Assembly (NCBI GenBank): GCA_963978905.1
Contig: OZ022257.1
Location: forward strand, 55,508,873 to 55,572,872
From: Trichostrongylus colubriformis
Taxonomy: Eukaryota; Nematoda; Chromadorea; Rhabditida; Trichostrongylidae
Direction: 5' to 3'
Length of the DNA stretch: 64,000 nucleotides
Shown one piece after another: positions 46,148 to 58,485 of this stretch. The notes beneath the pieces are model-generated. The model saw nothing but the letters and a program-made list of their open reading frames with translations. It had not been told where the DNA came from and ran no database searches. Within the stretch, counting starts at the first letter, position 1, and the number at the start of each line of letters is the position of its first letter. The position numbers and the translations under genes are program-made.

Positions 46148-48240
46148 CTAACAAAAGAAACAAATAGTGCAACCAAGTCTCTTTGTCCATTTTGCCAATT
46201 TTTTTACGGACCCTCTAAAGCATCATGGCACCAAGTCACGAATTTCGCACAAACTCCACCCACCTTCGCGTTGTGCTCCGCCTTCACTCAGTACAAGTAG
46301 CATCCTTTGTGGTACAGTCTTTTCCTTTATCTAATTTTTTTCTGGAGACGGAGGTAGGATCCATAGGTCAGGTGTATCCCACTTAGACGATCAGCCCTGG
46401 GTGTGCTCCAGGACTCTCAGACCACAAAGAAACGGCGCTCCACTCCCTCCCCCTCCCCCTTTGCCGCGGATGTCATTCGCGTGGTGTTATTTTGGGGAGC
46501 GGAAATGGATCACTACAGAGCAAGCTCCGTCCACGCTCTTACGATGTATACATAAACGGTATGATGTAGCCCACCACTGGCTTTTTCAACAGTTTACTAA
46601 ATGTTGAGTGAATAGTGGACTTTCAGCTCAAAAAACAGCGTTTCAAGGGCGCCTCAACCAGTGTAGGTGGAGCCCAGCTGGATTCAGGTACATCAAATGC
46701 TCGTACGTGTTCCCTACTGAATTATTTGTCGTCCTTAAATGTGAAGTTTTTGCAGAAATAGAATCTACTACTATACAGACACATGGAATTGCGCCCAAAA
46801 AATAATAAAAGGCAGGTTGACGTAAAGTAGTATTCGGAAATGTGTCGTGAAGGGGTGATTCCATATTCAAACCCCCTTAAGGACATTAATCTCCCCCGAT
46901 AAGCCTAAGAAATGCAGGCATCCGAAGGGCGATGCTAGACACATCTTGTCATGGAACGTTTCAATGCCCGTGCAGCCTGATTCCCACGAGACTTCGGTTC
47001 AGCAAAAGATGGTTCTGCCTGAGACCTACCTACGCATCGTTTATGGCACCTCACCTGAAAGCGTAATTGAAGGCAATGATAGGTAACTCGAGCCGAGTAT
47101 GGAAAGATCATCAAATATGAAGGTCAAGGCGCTTAATAGCACGAAAGTGAAGAAAATACGGAATGGAAAGGTCGAAAGCTCGAGAAATGAGACCCCTTTT
47201 CCGCCTTTATTCTCAAAAGGGGTGGGTCAGTCGAAAAAAAGAGCGGGTTAGGATAAAATAAGTGCAGATTTTGAAGAAGGCGGCTTCTATGAAGCCCGGG
47301 GACGCCCTGTGGCCCTCTCTCATCGGAGCTTCTGCAACGTATAGCCTTCTTTGGCTCCTAGATTCATGCGCGTGACTCAACTTAGGAGTTCTCATTATCG
47401 TTACCCATATCACCGTCATTAACTGAGCAAAATATGGCGAACAGACATATTCTGATAACGAATGTGATATCGGTATGTGATATCGATATGTTAAAAATAT
47501 GCAAACATACCAGTTCTTTTATTGCTCATCGGACGAATCTCCAAAATTGTATTCTGTATAATCGGGGAAACATCTTAGCAGAAAATATTCTGTAACATAG
47601 AAGAAATAAATTTTTTACACGTAAAAATTAGAAATACGAAAGGAATTCAGGTGGACAATAATCGCAATGATCAAATGAAAAGAACTTTGTTAACAACTTT
47701 CGCATCGCGAGCTACGGCGATAAACAGCAGTTATCAAAAATTAAAATATCGAAAAGAACTTTATTAACAATTGTCACTTTGATATGGACTCATATGAAAT
47801 AGACGGTTCATCAGCTCAATGGTAACGATCTATAGCGCAAGATGAATTTCGGGGGATGGCTATTCACAAGATGCATATCGATTGTTGACTATGCATTACC
47901 AAAGTTCTCGAAAAGAATAAACAAAACAAACTCTTCAGAGATGTTCGAATGCATGAAGGAAGTGGAAGAAAAGCCGCCTCACTAACGGTTCAATGTGTTT
48001 ACAACTATCTTGGCCGTTATTTATTTGTTGTTCTGTGACTCTTATTCCTTCGACTCTCAAACGTCTTCGACCACACGCGGGATACAACTGGAAGATGTGG
48101 GTTACTATGGGAAGAAAACAGGATTAGCAGAAAATAACCTGGCTGTCGTCTTACAACTTCCACATAGTAATCCAATGAGCACGTAATGTTCCAAAAAAGT
48201 TATCGCACCAAATTTTTTCTCTTTTTCTGGATGTTTCTAC

Positions 48241-48389
48241 AAAATATTTTAGGATCATCGCCGAGCAGTTCTTCAGCTCAAGGGAAAAGTTTACAAGGCG
48301 AGTAGTATCTGGCAAGGGAAAAATCGAGTTTCCTATGCGGGCCAGAATTCTTGTGATACCATTATTCAAGATTTTATTCAGCAACTGAA
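48241..48389 (-). CDS. Putative exon, minus strand
   Basis: Using acceptor ggtcttatag and donor gtagaaac, the exon reads QLLNKILNNGITRILARIGN, then SIFPLPDTTRLVNFSLELKN and CSAMILKYF. Its phase (1 in, 0 out) fits the upstream exon 49713-49563. The leucine/isoleucine pattern recalls BPI-like lipid-binding folds, but this is only an impression. The opposite strand is also open here, which lowers confidence. Confidence 0.35.
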
Positions 48390-49562
48390 CTATAAGACCT
48401 TACTGAAGGTATTTCTAATTCCCTGTGAACCACCCTACGATGCAGATATTACTCTGATACCTTTTTGAATATCCGAAAGATAAAATTGAAATCATTACAT
48501 AGAAGGTACGGAAAACAGGGGATTGAGATCAGCAGCGAATGTACATGTGTAGGTGCCCTTTGGACTGAGGACTTGGTACAGTCTAAATAGAATCCATAAG
48601 CTATGAGAGGTTATAAATCAACTCAAATGAAAAAAAAATAGATACAAAAAAATCAGCTGGCTAAAATTGCGAAATAAGGCGTGGAAAAATGTTGGATACG
48701 CAGATGGGGCTTAAACAGTGATAAAGCACGTAGAGCCTTCTACAATGCCCTCTACAGATCTAGCACTGGCACACAATAAAATGGTCTGCCAGATATTTCC
48801 ATTTAATCTAAAATGAGTCTTCTTTCAACTTTACTGAGCCCGAAGAGGTGAAAACTCGTCCCCGTGGATTGATATGATCCGGTGATCGAAAGAGCAAAAA
48901 TTTTGTAATGCAAAAATACAAGATGAGTCAGTAATGAAAACTATAATGCGATGTTCATACGACAGGACAGCTCCATCATCGATTAATGAGGATCTTAGGG
49001 CGCCAGTCAGGTAAGCCCCTCTCTAGAGGGCCGTTGGAGAGAGGGGAGCGGGCTATCAACGAGATACTTATGGTAATAGACAATGGTCTTTTTTTATTTT
49101 CCAATTTGTAGCAGTTGGAAAAAGAGGAGACTCCATTAAAGTGGTTGAAAGACTTTTCAATGGGAGGGTAAGGTGGAGATATGGCCTTACATATCTAAAG
49201 ATGACACTTTGTAGAAATTAGGAAATTTATTCAGTGACGATTCCTGCTGTCCACATTTCCATTTTCTGAAAAGTTCTCGTAGTTGATAGAACGCTGGGAG
49301 GAATTAGCCGAAAAGAAAGCTGCAAAAATTAAAGGGTAGGGTTTCGTAGAAGACATAGAGCTGAGTTACTGGCAGTTTATTGCCTAAAGGAAGTCAACCA
49401 CTTCATAGGGCTGGAAAAACCTATGTGTAAAAGAAATGCTCTAATACAAAATTCACTACCAACAAGTCTCGCAGTAAACATGCCCTTGAAAATCTCATGA
49501 ATGAAGAATGAAGTCCATTGGGAAAGGAAAATAGAGCGAGTTCGATGACATTTGTCATAGAC

Positions 49563-49713
49563 GTTGCCAAGAAGCGTGGAATGGGAGTTCCGCCCAGTCA
49601 AGGGCATGTTCCGATTCTGTTCGACATCTGACACGAGCGTTGATGAATAGCCGAGCGCGGCTGCACAAGACATCCTCCGAAAGAATAAACGTAAAACGTT
49701 GCTTTTCAACAAC
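49563..49713 (-). CDS. Putative exon, minus strand
   Basis: The exon follows acacctgaag and is open until the donor gtctatgac; it reads VVEKQRFTFILSEDVLCSRA, then RLFINARVRCRTESEHALDW and AELPFHASWQ. Its phase-1 end joins the exon at 48389. Two other frames are closed or less protein-like. The family is not recognised; it may be the most 5' visible exon of the minus-strand gene. Confidence 0.4.
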
Positions 49714-50184
49714 CTTCAGGTGTTAGGTCCCAGTTTGCGAGGAAAAATGCAATCGTTATTCTCAGAATGAGATGCCACCCTTGACGGTATCAACCGGATT
49801 AACCATACTTAACAAAACAATTTATCCTTGGGTTATGGGTTATATCATATGACCACGCAGTGATAGTTTCAGCAATCAAAATTATCCGGTAAGCACCTTG
49901 TATGGAAAGCAATTACACTAGCGAGAAGTATTTTGAATGCTGGTTGACTCCGAGGTTCATGAAAAAAATAGTCCGACTATTTTCGAAATAAGTAGAGTAC
50001 GTATGACATCAATATCAATATTGAAATTAATAAGAGGTGCCGCAATAGAGTCCGGCCTCTGTGCACAGGCCTTTTTAAAAAGACACAACTATAGAGCTTC
50101 TCAAGAAGTTAAGGAAAAACCGAAAGGAGAATGCAATGGTGAAACCTGCGCCAAGTGAAAAGAAACGTAGAGAAACTAGGCCGC

Positions 50185-50313
50185 TTTATACTCGGCGCGT
50201 GCAGGGCGTGACTGCGTTCACAGGCCGCGAGGCAGAGTGGTATAGGCAAAAACGCGGAGGATACACAGCCATGCCCTGACACCGGCATCGCAAGTATAAA
50301 TGCGGCATTATAA
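50185..50313. mobile_element. Degenerate GC-rich MITE (GGCNGCGTTCATAC family)
   Basis: The ends ggccgctttatactcggcg and gcaagtataaatgcggc are inverted; internal gcagggcgtgactgcgttcaca matches 26139-26316 and 30409-30588. Confidence 0.65.
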
Positions 50314-51235
50314 GCAGTTCACATCGTGCAGCGGCTCTTTGGGATATGGGTTACAGCACATGTCATGAACCATAGAAGTGTGGGGAGCAGGAGTTGGAGT
50401 GGTGCTTTATTGAAATGTCATCATTGTAGCACAATCCTCCTGTGCAGTTGCATAAAGCTTATACAGCGCAGAGAAATTTTAATTATCCAAGTCGATGAGA
50501 AAAATTGATGCTCAAGGGCAGCGTAGGGGAAATTCGGACGAATCATGAGAAATGTAGCGAGTATGAAAGTCAAGCTACTCAGTTATAGGACGTTGAAGAA
50601 AAACGGAAGAAAGTGGCCGGAAGATACGAGCTTGTACTCGAATATAGGACCCCCTCCCACTGTTGATTCTCGACGTGGACAACAACCTGAAAGGCGGGAA
50701 GTCCGCACGAGTTTTCCATTAGCATGTTGCCAACTCATAGTGATGTTTGAAAATGCTTCAGCATCTATTTTTTGGAGTGAGTACAAGCTAAAACTGAGAA
50801 ACAGCGTCGCATTACCTCCAAAGCAATCTTTGGCCAATCCCACCGTAGCCCATCAGGACTCACGTTGCCTGGATGTGGGGTCTGTCATTTAAAAGCGACA
50901 GCTGTTGACTGTTACTTCGTTCATACAGCACGGGTGCGCGTTATACGACGAGAATTTTGCCAGAAGTAGGGTTTTTAGACCCAAAGTTTCCATGTGACTG
51001 ACTAACTTTAGAAATCCCTCATTAACCACGTCACCCCTTACGTTGTCTTCAAAAAAGCTTTGTCATAGAAGTACGTCATCTCAATGACCGTTTCTGCCTG
51101 AATGGCGATGGTAAGACTTCCAGTCTTGGAAGACAGCAGATATTTCATCAGCAGCGAGCGGAAGCATTCAAGTCATCTCCCCGAAAATCGTTTCTTGCAA
51201 AACTTTCGAATAATTTCGTGGATATGATATTCCTA

Positions 51236-51640
51236 AGAAGACAGCTTTACGGGTAATATGCATATTGAGAAACTCCTGAAAGGAGTCACCCATATGGGTC
51301 CCACGTAGCCTACCTATGGCAAAATTCCCGTCAAAAGCGAGCCAAGGAGCTGTAGAAACTGGGTGAAGGTTAGCAACTAACGCCTTCAGATGATAAACCC
51401 CGTCTCCAGGTGACCTGATTCCTTTTCCTTCACGTTAACGACTTGCAGTATGCCAATGGAAAGCTGATCTTCTGACGAAAATGTAGTGCGCTTCGACAGT
51501 CAACGGTGTGAATAGGGTCCTGATTCCGGGATTTTTGCCTTTTTTCCGTTTTTCCTCGCTTGTCATACTAATCACCTCGACTCTTATATTCATTACATTT
51601 TCCACTATTCGTCTAAACCTCCCTTATCACTGTTTGAATG
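51236..51640. mobile_element. Degenerate GGCAGCATTAGGGG-type element
   Basis: The stretch aagaagacagctttacgggtaat...gagtcacccatatggg...cctatggcaaaattcccgtcaaaag follows the same order as 27406-27995, and ggtcctgattccgggatttttgcc is the relic of the 'tcctatttctcgggtttttggcc' block. Confidence 0.6.
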
Positions 51641-52349
51641 GTGTTCTACAAACCCCAAGCAAGGCATATTCCACCAACTAGTAGTTGACTGATTCCGCTC
51701 TTGGAAGCAGTTCATCCGATTTCAAGCAACCAGACGGCAACAAACATTGTCAATGACATACACAAGCAGCGCGATAGAATGGCTTTGACTGATAAGATCA
51801 AAGGTGAGATGTTATAACGTTCGCACAGTTTTAATCTTTTTTGTGGTCAATGTCATTTCAATGATGTGTAGAGTTTTCAGAGACCGTCGAAGAGTTCCTG
51901 TTATTTTACAATTTGGAAGCAAAGTTGCAGTTATATAATTTCGTTTGAGCATTTTAATTGTTTGTGTTTTTGCTGGCCTCATCACATGTAAATGTAGCCA
52001 TAAATGAATAAATTATTGATCACGATGCGATTCAGTTCTGTGAGGATACCCCGAAAAGCCGAAAGTTTGAAGATGAAATAGCTTTTGAAATGGCTATGGC
52101 TTCTAAGGCGCAAACTTTTATAATTGCGATTCACAAGAAGGAGGGCTACAGAAAAACATAAGTATTAAGGGGCACCACACGATGATCGAATCAGTGGCCT
52201 AATTCCTCCAGACAATGGGTTTATTGAATAACTACTCAGGCTGAACCTTTGGCCACATGGTGCAACCTCACGGTGTTCTGCCTGATTGAACATAACCAAG
52301 TCACGCCCACCCAACCGAATCACACCTGACCTCAGACGGATTAATTTCA

Positions 52350-52560
52350 AATGTAAAAGCTGCCTTCATCATCGAGGCGGTTTCACTGAATTATCTTCTC
52401 TGATCGCAAGTATCCTTCCTCACGTTAGCGCCGCGTAAGAACTTCATCATCTAAAACCGGACGTACTCTGTTCTGGTGGGCGCGCATGATTGTGTTCAAG
52501 CAGACATAACACCGTGAGGGTGCACGGTACATCCGCAACAAGGGTGCAGCCTGAACAGTT
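52350..52560 (+). repeat. Dispersed repeat, partner at 11670-11900
   Basis: Shares agctgccttc, tctgatcgcaagtatccttcctcacgt and acaagggtgcagcctg with the stretch in the upstream K2P module intron. Confidence 0.5.
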
Positions 52561-54267
52561 CTTCAAAAAACACCCGCTCAAGAAAGTTAGCCATTCATCT
52601 GGTTATCGCTTAGAGTGCCTCACCTTGAAACTCACTTTACCTACCGTTGCTCCTGTGCAAGTGCAGATCGGAAAGAAGTATCAATCGAGCATGTTGCGAA
52701 ACAGCGCAGCTTTCAAAAAGAGGAAATACTGGATAATGAAAAGTGTCAAAATAATAGCAGTAATAGCTGGGATTTAAGCTCAAGAAAGTGCTGGTTCGTG
52801 CGATGTACTGATTATTTTGAGAGGGAGTGAGCTACCTCCGGCGCTACTGAGGGCTACGTAATCAAATGATCAATAAAGTCTCGACGAATAAATGCAAAGA
52901 AAATCAAAATCACTGGCGGGCGAGCGAGACCTCCACGGGGAGATGGGTTTGTCTTTTAGCTTGCCGTTAGCAATGTTATTAATCGCGCATCGGCGAGTAA
53001 GTCCCGATCTGCCTTCCTCACAACTCCTCCCCAAGGATTACACGACGTGACAAATGTGGTCTTAAGTAACCACTACGATAAGAGATTCATTCAATTTGAT
53101 AACGCGATTCATGATGGATTTCGACGGGACAAAGAGGACAGCTCAATGGACAACGATCTAGGCACACCCCCTCCCCCCCCAACGAAATATTATGAGAAAA
53201 CTTTGAACAGCAGATTGTCCTATGATCCTATGATGCTGACGCGGCCGCTCTGAAACGAAAATATGAAACGCACGCAATAAGGTGCGTTTCTTAGGTCAAC
53301 ACCAAATTCCAGGTTCCCAGTACAGGCAGCTAACCGAAGTTTATCTGAATATTTTTGACAGAGTCCTCACCACAAAAACCCTTCAACATCAACTTTTATG
53401 GCAATACAATCAAAATGAAAGTGTGTAGGAAGATTACTCGAGCACAGCATCTGCTTGAATAGCCCTCGTATTCTTATTTTTAGGAGGAACTGAAGGAACT
53501 GTGAGATCAAAAATATTTTAGTAGGCTGCTCCTTCAAAAAACCAGAAATTCGCCGTAACCTTATAGTTATGAAACACACTGAGTTGTCTAAATTTCGGCT
53601 ATAGTAAAAATGCGCTGAATTAGCTCCAGCGCTTTTTTGACGGCTTATTTCGAGATATCACAGCTTTTTTCCATTGATGAGAATCCAAGCAGAGTGTTTC
53701 AGCCTAAGATACAGTTCCATCCTACTCGTTCATATCAAAAATCCCAAGATCGGCTTAGGAGGAGCTAAAGTACACGACAGCCAGGGAAAAGAAGCCGGCA
53801 AAAGCCGGGACAGCCAAAGCAACTTCCTCCCGTAGCATTGTATAGAGGCTAGAGTGTAAATGTTACGGGCAAATGAAGTTTGGAGATTCGAAATGATCTG
53901 CAAGAACTGTCAGGGTTTCCCGAAGCTCTCAAAGAGCCAGACTGATATATATTACTGGGAAACTGAGAAAGGTACGAAAAAACAAAAAAAAACATTCCGA
54001 AGCGTATATGAAGAGGTTTCCTCAGCGATGTTGGTCATAATAATTCCAAATTGAATATAGTAAAGTCTGTAACAGCTCAAGCGAAAGCCGAAGGTTTCGC
54101 TGCAACAAATAGAGGGGCCGTGTGAGCGATGATCTAACATTCCAGTAGGGTGGCTTCTCCAATAATGAACTCATCATTAGCTCCAAATTGATCCCCAGCG
54201 ACGCGAGTTTCTTGTTTAGTGTCAGCGTCACCTTGTTATTCGCGTTCGAAAAGTTAGCATTCGAAGA

Positions 54268-54770
54268 TTCGCGCACAGAAAAAAAATGAGTTCCTTTGTT
54301 ACCCATATATTTATGCCATATTTTTTAATAAGGGCAGCTGGCAAAAATATATGTTAAAAGTGAGAATCCGTATGAACTCACAGCTTTTCAAAGTGATGGC
54401 CGAAGGGCGGGGCCTCAGAGTCAATGCCCGCCCCGCCGTTCGCCGCGGTCGGAGACGAAAAGTGGGACTGTTTACCTTACTTCCTGTTCCCACTATGCGT
54501 TCCCGACTGCGGCATGCTACGAGGCGAGGATTTATTCTGAGGTCCCGCCCCCTCGGCCACCACTTTAAGAAGCTGTGTCTCATTCGGATTCTCACTTTTT
54601 CGAGTGAAAATTTGCAAGCGGACGTTGTCAAGCATATTAGCATAAACACATGGGTAACAGAGAAAGTCTCACCAGAAACAGAAAAAACTCTCTGCATGCG
54701 GCCTTTGTGGGGCAAATACACAAATATGTATGTAAAAAGAAACTCATTTTTCCTTGCACGGTCCCTTTAA
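54268..54770. mobile_element. Long-palindrome element with an extra arm segment
   Basis: The left part (atgagttcctttgttacccatatatttatgcc) and right part (atgtatgtaaaaagaaactcatttttccttgcacggtccctttaa) are inverted, and the centre carries gttcgccgcggtcggagacg. Between the usual right arm and the end, a second arm-like segment (catgggtaacagagaaagtctc, ctgcatgcggcctttgtgggg) is present, so the right side appears duplicated. Confidence 0.75.
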
Positions 54771-54829
54771 TTAACGATAAGAACAAATTTCAATCTGAGA
54801 CGAAGAAGGGAAAACTTTGCTGATACCAT

Positions 54830-55264
54830 TTGCGTAGTTCATCTATCAATCCTCTGAACCAGTACCCTATAAGACTAACTCAGCCCTCCATATATCGTCA
54901 GAGACGAGCTGATACAAGACTCGTCTACGGGAACAATGTCGACCAAGGCGGTAAACACGCATTACTTCGGTGGCCCATCAGAAGCAATCGTAGCTTTCAC
55001 TCAGACAGCTTGAAAGAACGAATCCCACCTTCCATGTTGAGAGAGAAGAAATGGTACTCATTGCTCGTCGTCCTGGATCCCCCTCTCAGCAAGCGCCGGG
55101 TTCAGGAAAATCGAGATCTCCCTGTAAAGGAAAGATGTTCCGCAATTCAAAAGTGGTTCATTCAGTCCGGAAATCCCTCTACACGCGAACAGCCTTGTCT
55201 CATAGAGCTTGAAGAATATAGCGCTGGAAAGAGATTATACCCAGCAAATACCTTTCTTTCTTAG
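54830..55264 (+). CDS. Hypothetical 144-codon open frame
   Basis: This is one of the longest frames not explained by a palindrome. It contains RLVYGNNVDQGGKHALLRWP and PLSKRRVQENRDLPVKERCS, is basic, and has no signal peptide, membrane helix or motif I recognise. There is no acceptor just before the ATG. It could be a decayed retroelement piece or chance. Confidence 0.2.
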   Translation: MRSSSINPLNQYPIRLTQPSIYRQRRADTRLVYGNNVDQGGKHALLRWPIRSNRSFHSDSLKERIPPSMLREKKWYSLLVVLDPPLSKRRVQENRDLPVKERCSAIQKWFIQSGNPSTREQPCLIELEEYSAGKRLYPANTFLS

Positions 55265-55446
55265 ATATTGTTCAGGTTCGCGATTCGCGCGATTCAAGCG
55301 GAAGAAAAGGATACATATCGAACCAGTGGTTCAGGCGATCGCGCGATCAGACTATTCAGGCGGAACGGATAAGATACGTATCGATTAGATGAATAATACG
55401 CCGGAACCGGGTGAATCACGCGAATATACAAATTAGCTATGCCTAA
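55265..55446. repeat. GCGATTC/GATACATATC-rich spacer
   Basis: Contains repeated cgattcgcgcgattc and gatacRtatcga motifs leading into the element at 55447; probably part of the same repeat family. Confidence 0.45.
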
Positions 55447-55950
55447 GGTAGCGTTCATACTTTTAGAATTCGCGGAATCGCAGCACAATTGTGGGATTTG
55501 CGGCACGAAGACACTTTTGGCTTCATAGTTCCTGTAACCCTCTCGTCTGTTCGTAGCATGGAAATCAATACGTATCTAATGCTTATCCGCAAACTCCACA
55601 ATTCTGCACTTCCACTAAACGCAAATTCCCTAATTCTTCCGATCAATACGTATCATCATCGTTCTCCACGAATTCCGCATCTCTGCAAACTCCACAATTT
55701 GTATTTCCACAATTCCACATTCTGCAAATTTCACAGTTTCGCACTTTCCATTCCTTTACTTTCTTTGATTCTCTCGACTCTTAGCAATTCTGCATTTCCA
55801 CAATTCCGCAAAGTCCGCAGTTCTCCCAATCAATACGTATCTTTATCGTTTTCCGCAAATTCCAAACTACGAACGCTGCCTTAGGCAGCATCCATACTTT
55901 TGGAATTTGCGTTTTTGTGGAAATGTGGAATTGTGGAAAGCGTGGAAGCC
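55447..55950. mobile_element. GTATC-family MITE followed head-to-tail by a truncated copy
   Basis: The first element runs from GGTAGCGTTCATAC to GAACGCTGCC at 55880. A second copy starts at once as GGCAGCATCCATAC (55884) after a shared TTA and is cut at about 55950. The interior is built from cgcaaattccacaattc units broken by aatacgtatc. Confidence 0.75.
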
Positions 55951-56478
55951 ACGTACGCGGTGCGTGTCATTCCACGCAGCTCATCATGCGCGAACGGTCG
56001 AACGGATGATGATAAGCTATTTTTCTCATTTTCTTGAGTTCATAGCTCATTTGACATAATTTTGTGAGAAGTACAGTTTCTCTCCTAAATGGAATGTCAC
56101 ACGGTTATGCTAAGGTGGATCGTCATCTACGATCTAGAACCGATTCAGAAGAACTCTGCCACTCCCTTTTCTAAGAACTTCTTATACAAAAGTCAGACAT
56201 ATTTGAAATCTGTTCAAAATCGTTATTGGAAATTCATCTTAGCACGGGTGTGTTGCAAGAGTTCAGATGATTACTGTGGGGTCAGGACACCCATAAGTGG
56301 GGTCACTTCACGAGAGGATTGATTTATTACCTATTCAAGATCTTGGCTACGTAGCTGGTCCACTCATGTCACAGATAAGCTCGAAGAATAAAGGCAGTTA
56401 CTTGTAGAGGTAAATATGTAATAAAGATGGAAAACTTGTAATTGGAATATAAGTTAGGGCATCTTTAACTATCCTTTA

Positions 56479-57305
56479 GTCTGATAGATAAGTCCACCCG
56501 CACGCGGTGCCGCGCGCGACACAGGCGGCCGCAGTCTTCAGAGAAGAACTGAAGGAAATTGGGGAAGCTATGATTTGTGGATTGTATTAATAGCGAGTTT
56601 ATATTGTCTTGTATTTTGTATTTGTTAATATTAAAGCGAGTAGCAAGTAGAGTTGAGATCGTACCCAGAGATGAACACAGGAGCTTCACAGCTGGCAGAG
56701 GAAAGTGAACGAATGAGAGGAGGATCGTTGTTCAACGGCAGTTGCAATGCAACGATGGTTTTGGCGATGAAATAGCAAATGCATGAAATTTTTTCTCATA
56801 TCTGCTATGATGGTGTACAAAGCCTTGCGGACATGCACTTTCACCTTATTTTTCCCCTGCTTGCCGCGTCAACCTTTTACTTTGCATTTTGGTGTGTGGC
56901 ATTTACGAATAGAAAAAATTGATTTTCAGAAGGAGAATCAGCGTGGGGCAACCTCTGCGATGATCATGTAGAACGCATGACCATAAGAAAATTCAAATGA
57001 GAATTGAGATAAGTGGGAGTGTTTATGCTATGAATGTTTGTGACGATGAAGTGAAGACTGCGTTGCAAATTTTTTTCATGATTACCATTGTTACATGGGT
57101 TTGAATAGTCATTGCTACACGGATTGAACGAAGATTCAGATACTTGGTGTCATTAGGTATCAGAAATAAAGCTGAATAAATATTTCCTACAATTCTGTCG
57201 TTTTCAAGACTGAATGGTGCATCGTGATCGTGTTCTTTGAAGAGTGCGCCTGCGTTCGCCGTTGCAGCGCGCGACACCGCGTGCGGGCGGACTTATCTAT
57301 CAGAC
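56479..57305. mobile_element. 827-bp element with TTTA target duplication
   Basis: It begins GTCTGATAGATAAGTCCACC and ends CGGACTTATCTATCAGAC, an inverted repeat of about 38 bp that includes CCCGCACGCGGTG. TTTA flanks both ends (56475-56478, 57306-57309). The interior has no transposase. A 4-bp duplication differs from all other elements in the window, so this is a separate transposon class. Confidence 0.85.
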
Positions 57306-57339
57306 TTTAGGGAAGATACAAATTCTCATTGAAAGCAGA

Positions 57340-57385
57340 AACAATCTATGATGAAGGGGGGGAGGGGGGGGGGGAGGGCTAGTCT
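57340..57385 (+). repeat. G-rich run
   Basis: gggggggaggggggggggagggc at about 57355-57378 is a near-homopolymer with G-quadruplex potential, just beyond the TTTA-flanked element. Confidence 0.7.
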
Positions 57386-57664
57386 GTGACAGCCCGTATT
57401 ACACGTTTTAGTCTCACAAGGATCTTGATTCGTCGTTATTACTCTCCACACAACACTGCTGACATGAACTCCAGGTACGCTGTTCGGAACACTTGCACGC
57501 CACACAAAACACACTACAGTGTGAAAGCAGACGAAAGTCACATATCAAAAACGAATGATCGAGACACGAAAGAGTGAACGAGAAGAGAAAAAACTGTTGA
57601 AAAAGCAATGTATAAGATCAATCTGTTGCTTCAGTGTAGAAATTGCTTTGTCTTACCATCCACG

Positions 57665-58083
57665 TCGCTGACGAAGCAATCGACGTATCTTATCCATTTC
57701 CTCATTTCCACAAAAACGCAAATTCCCAAATTGATACGTATCTAATCTTCTTTCCACAATAACGCAAAAACGCAAATTCCACGATTCCGCATTTCCACAA
57801 AAACGCAAAAACGCAAGTTCCGCAAATTGATACGTATCTTATCCCTTTCCGCATTTCCACAAAAACGCAAATTCCACGATTCCGCATTTCCACAAAAACG
57901 CGAAAACACAAATTCCACACTCCCCTTTCTCTAATTCTCTCGTCTCTTCGTGGCATGGAAATCGATACGTATCTAATGCTTTATCCGCATTTCCACAAAA
58001 ACGCAAAAACGCAAATCGATACGTATCTATTCTTCTTTCCACAAAAACGCAAAAACGCAAATTCCAAAGGTATGAACGCTGCC
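57665..58083. mobile_element. GTATC-family element with internal micro-repeats
   Basis: It ends ggtatgaacgctgcc before TTA. The interior is an irregular array of tttccacaaaaacgcaaaaacgcaaattcc with four perfect GATACGTATC palindromes (about 57735, 57828, 57966, 58018). The open minus-strand frames with repeated FAFLWKCG come from this array and are not genes. Confidence 0.8.
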
Positions 58084-58485
58084 TTATGATTTCAACTCAC
58101 CCTACTGATGCCTTTTCGATAAGATTTAATGAAGAGTGATCACGGATTCGTGAACAGTTGGTTGGGATGGTTTCATTCATCCATCTCCCCAGTGGAGGAA
58201 GGCGGTGAGTGTCTATTGCTGTGCAGCCATATAGTAGGTCCTCATTTGGTTGAAGAGAGTGACGGCGCTAATGCAGTTCAGGCAGGCGTTGAAGCACCAG
58301 GAAAAAGGTTCCGTCAGTAAGGTGTTGGGGTCAACGTGGGTTAGGGAGCGGGTGGGGGGAGACGCGACTTCAGTGTAGTCGCAAGCTGGCGTACATGTAA
58401 ATTCTGCAGAGAACGTCATTGTCCCTGCAGTAGATAATGGCAAATGGTTTTTTCGTGCTATCGCAGTAAGGGGGGGGAGGCATTT

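Larger units (their letters stand above)
49714..54267. other. Repeat-dominated stretch without supported genes
   Basis: It contains a short MITE at 50185-50313, partial GGCAGCATTAGGGG elements at about 50511-50850 and 51236-51640, and the repeat 52350-52560. The remaining open frames (for example 52490-52777) show no family motifs, start context or splice logic. Confidence 0.5.

Noticed and set aside
47995..48186. Signal-peptide-like plus-strand frame (FTTILAVIYLLFCDSYSF)
   Set aside because: The frame starts with GTG, has an in-frame stop just upstream and no acceptor in between. The ATG nearby is in another frame. Joining it to 48253 can be made to read through, but the same bases are better explained as a minus-strand exon.
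54351..54770. 139-codon and 136-codon frames on opposite strands
   Set aside because: Same explanation: the frames lie within a palindromic element.
57702..58060. Minus-strand frames with repeated FAFLWKCG
   Set aside because: They are translations of the aaaacgcaaattccacaa micro-repeat array.
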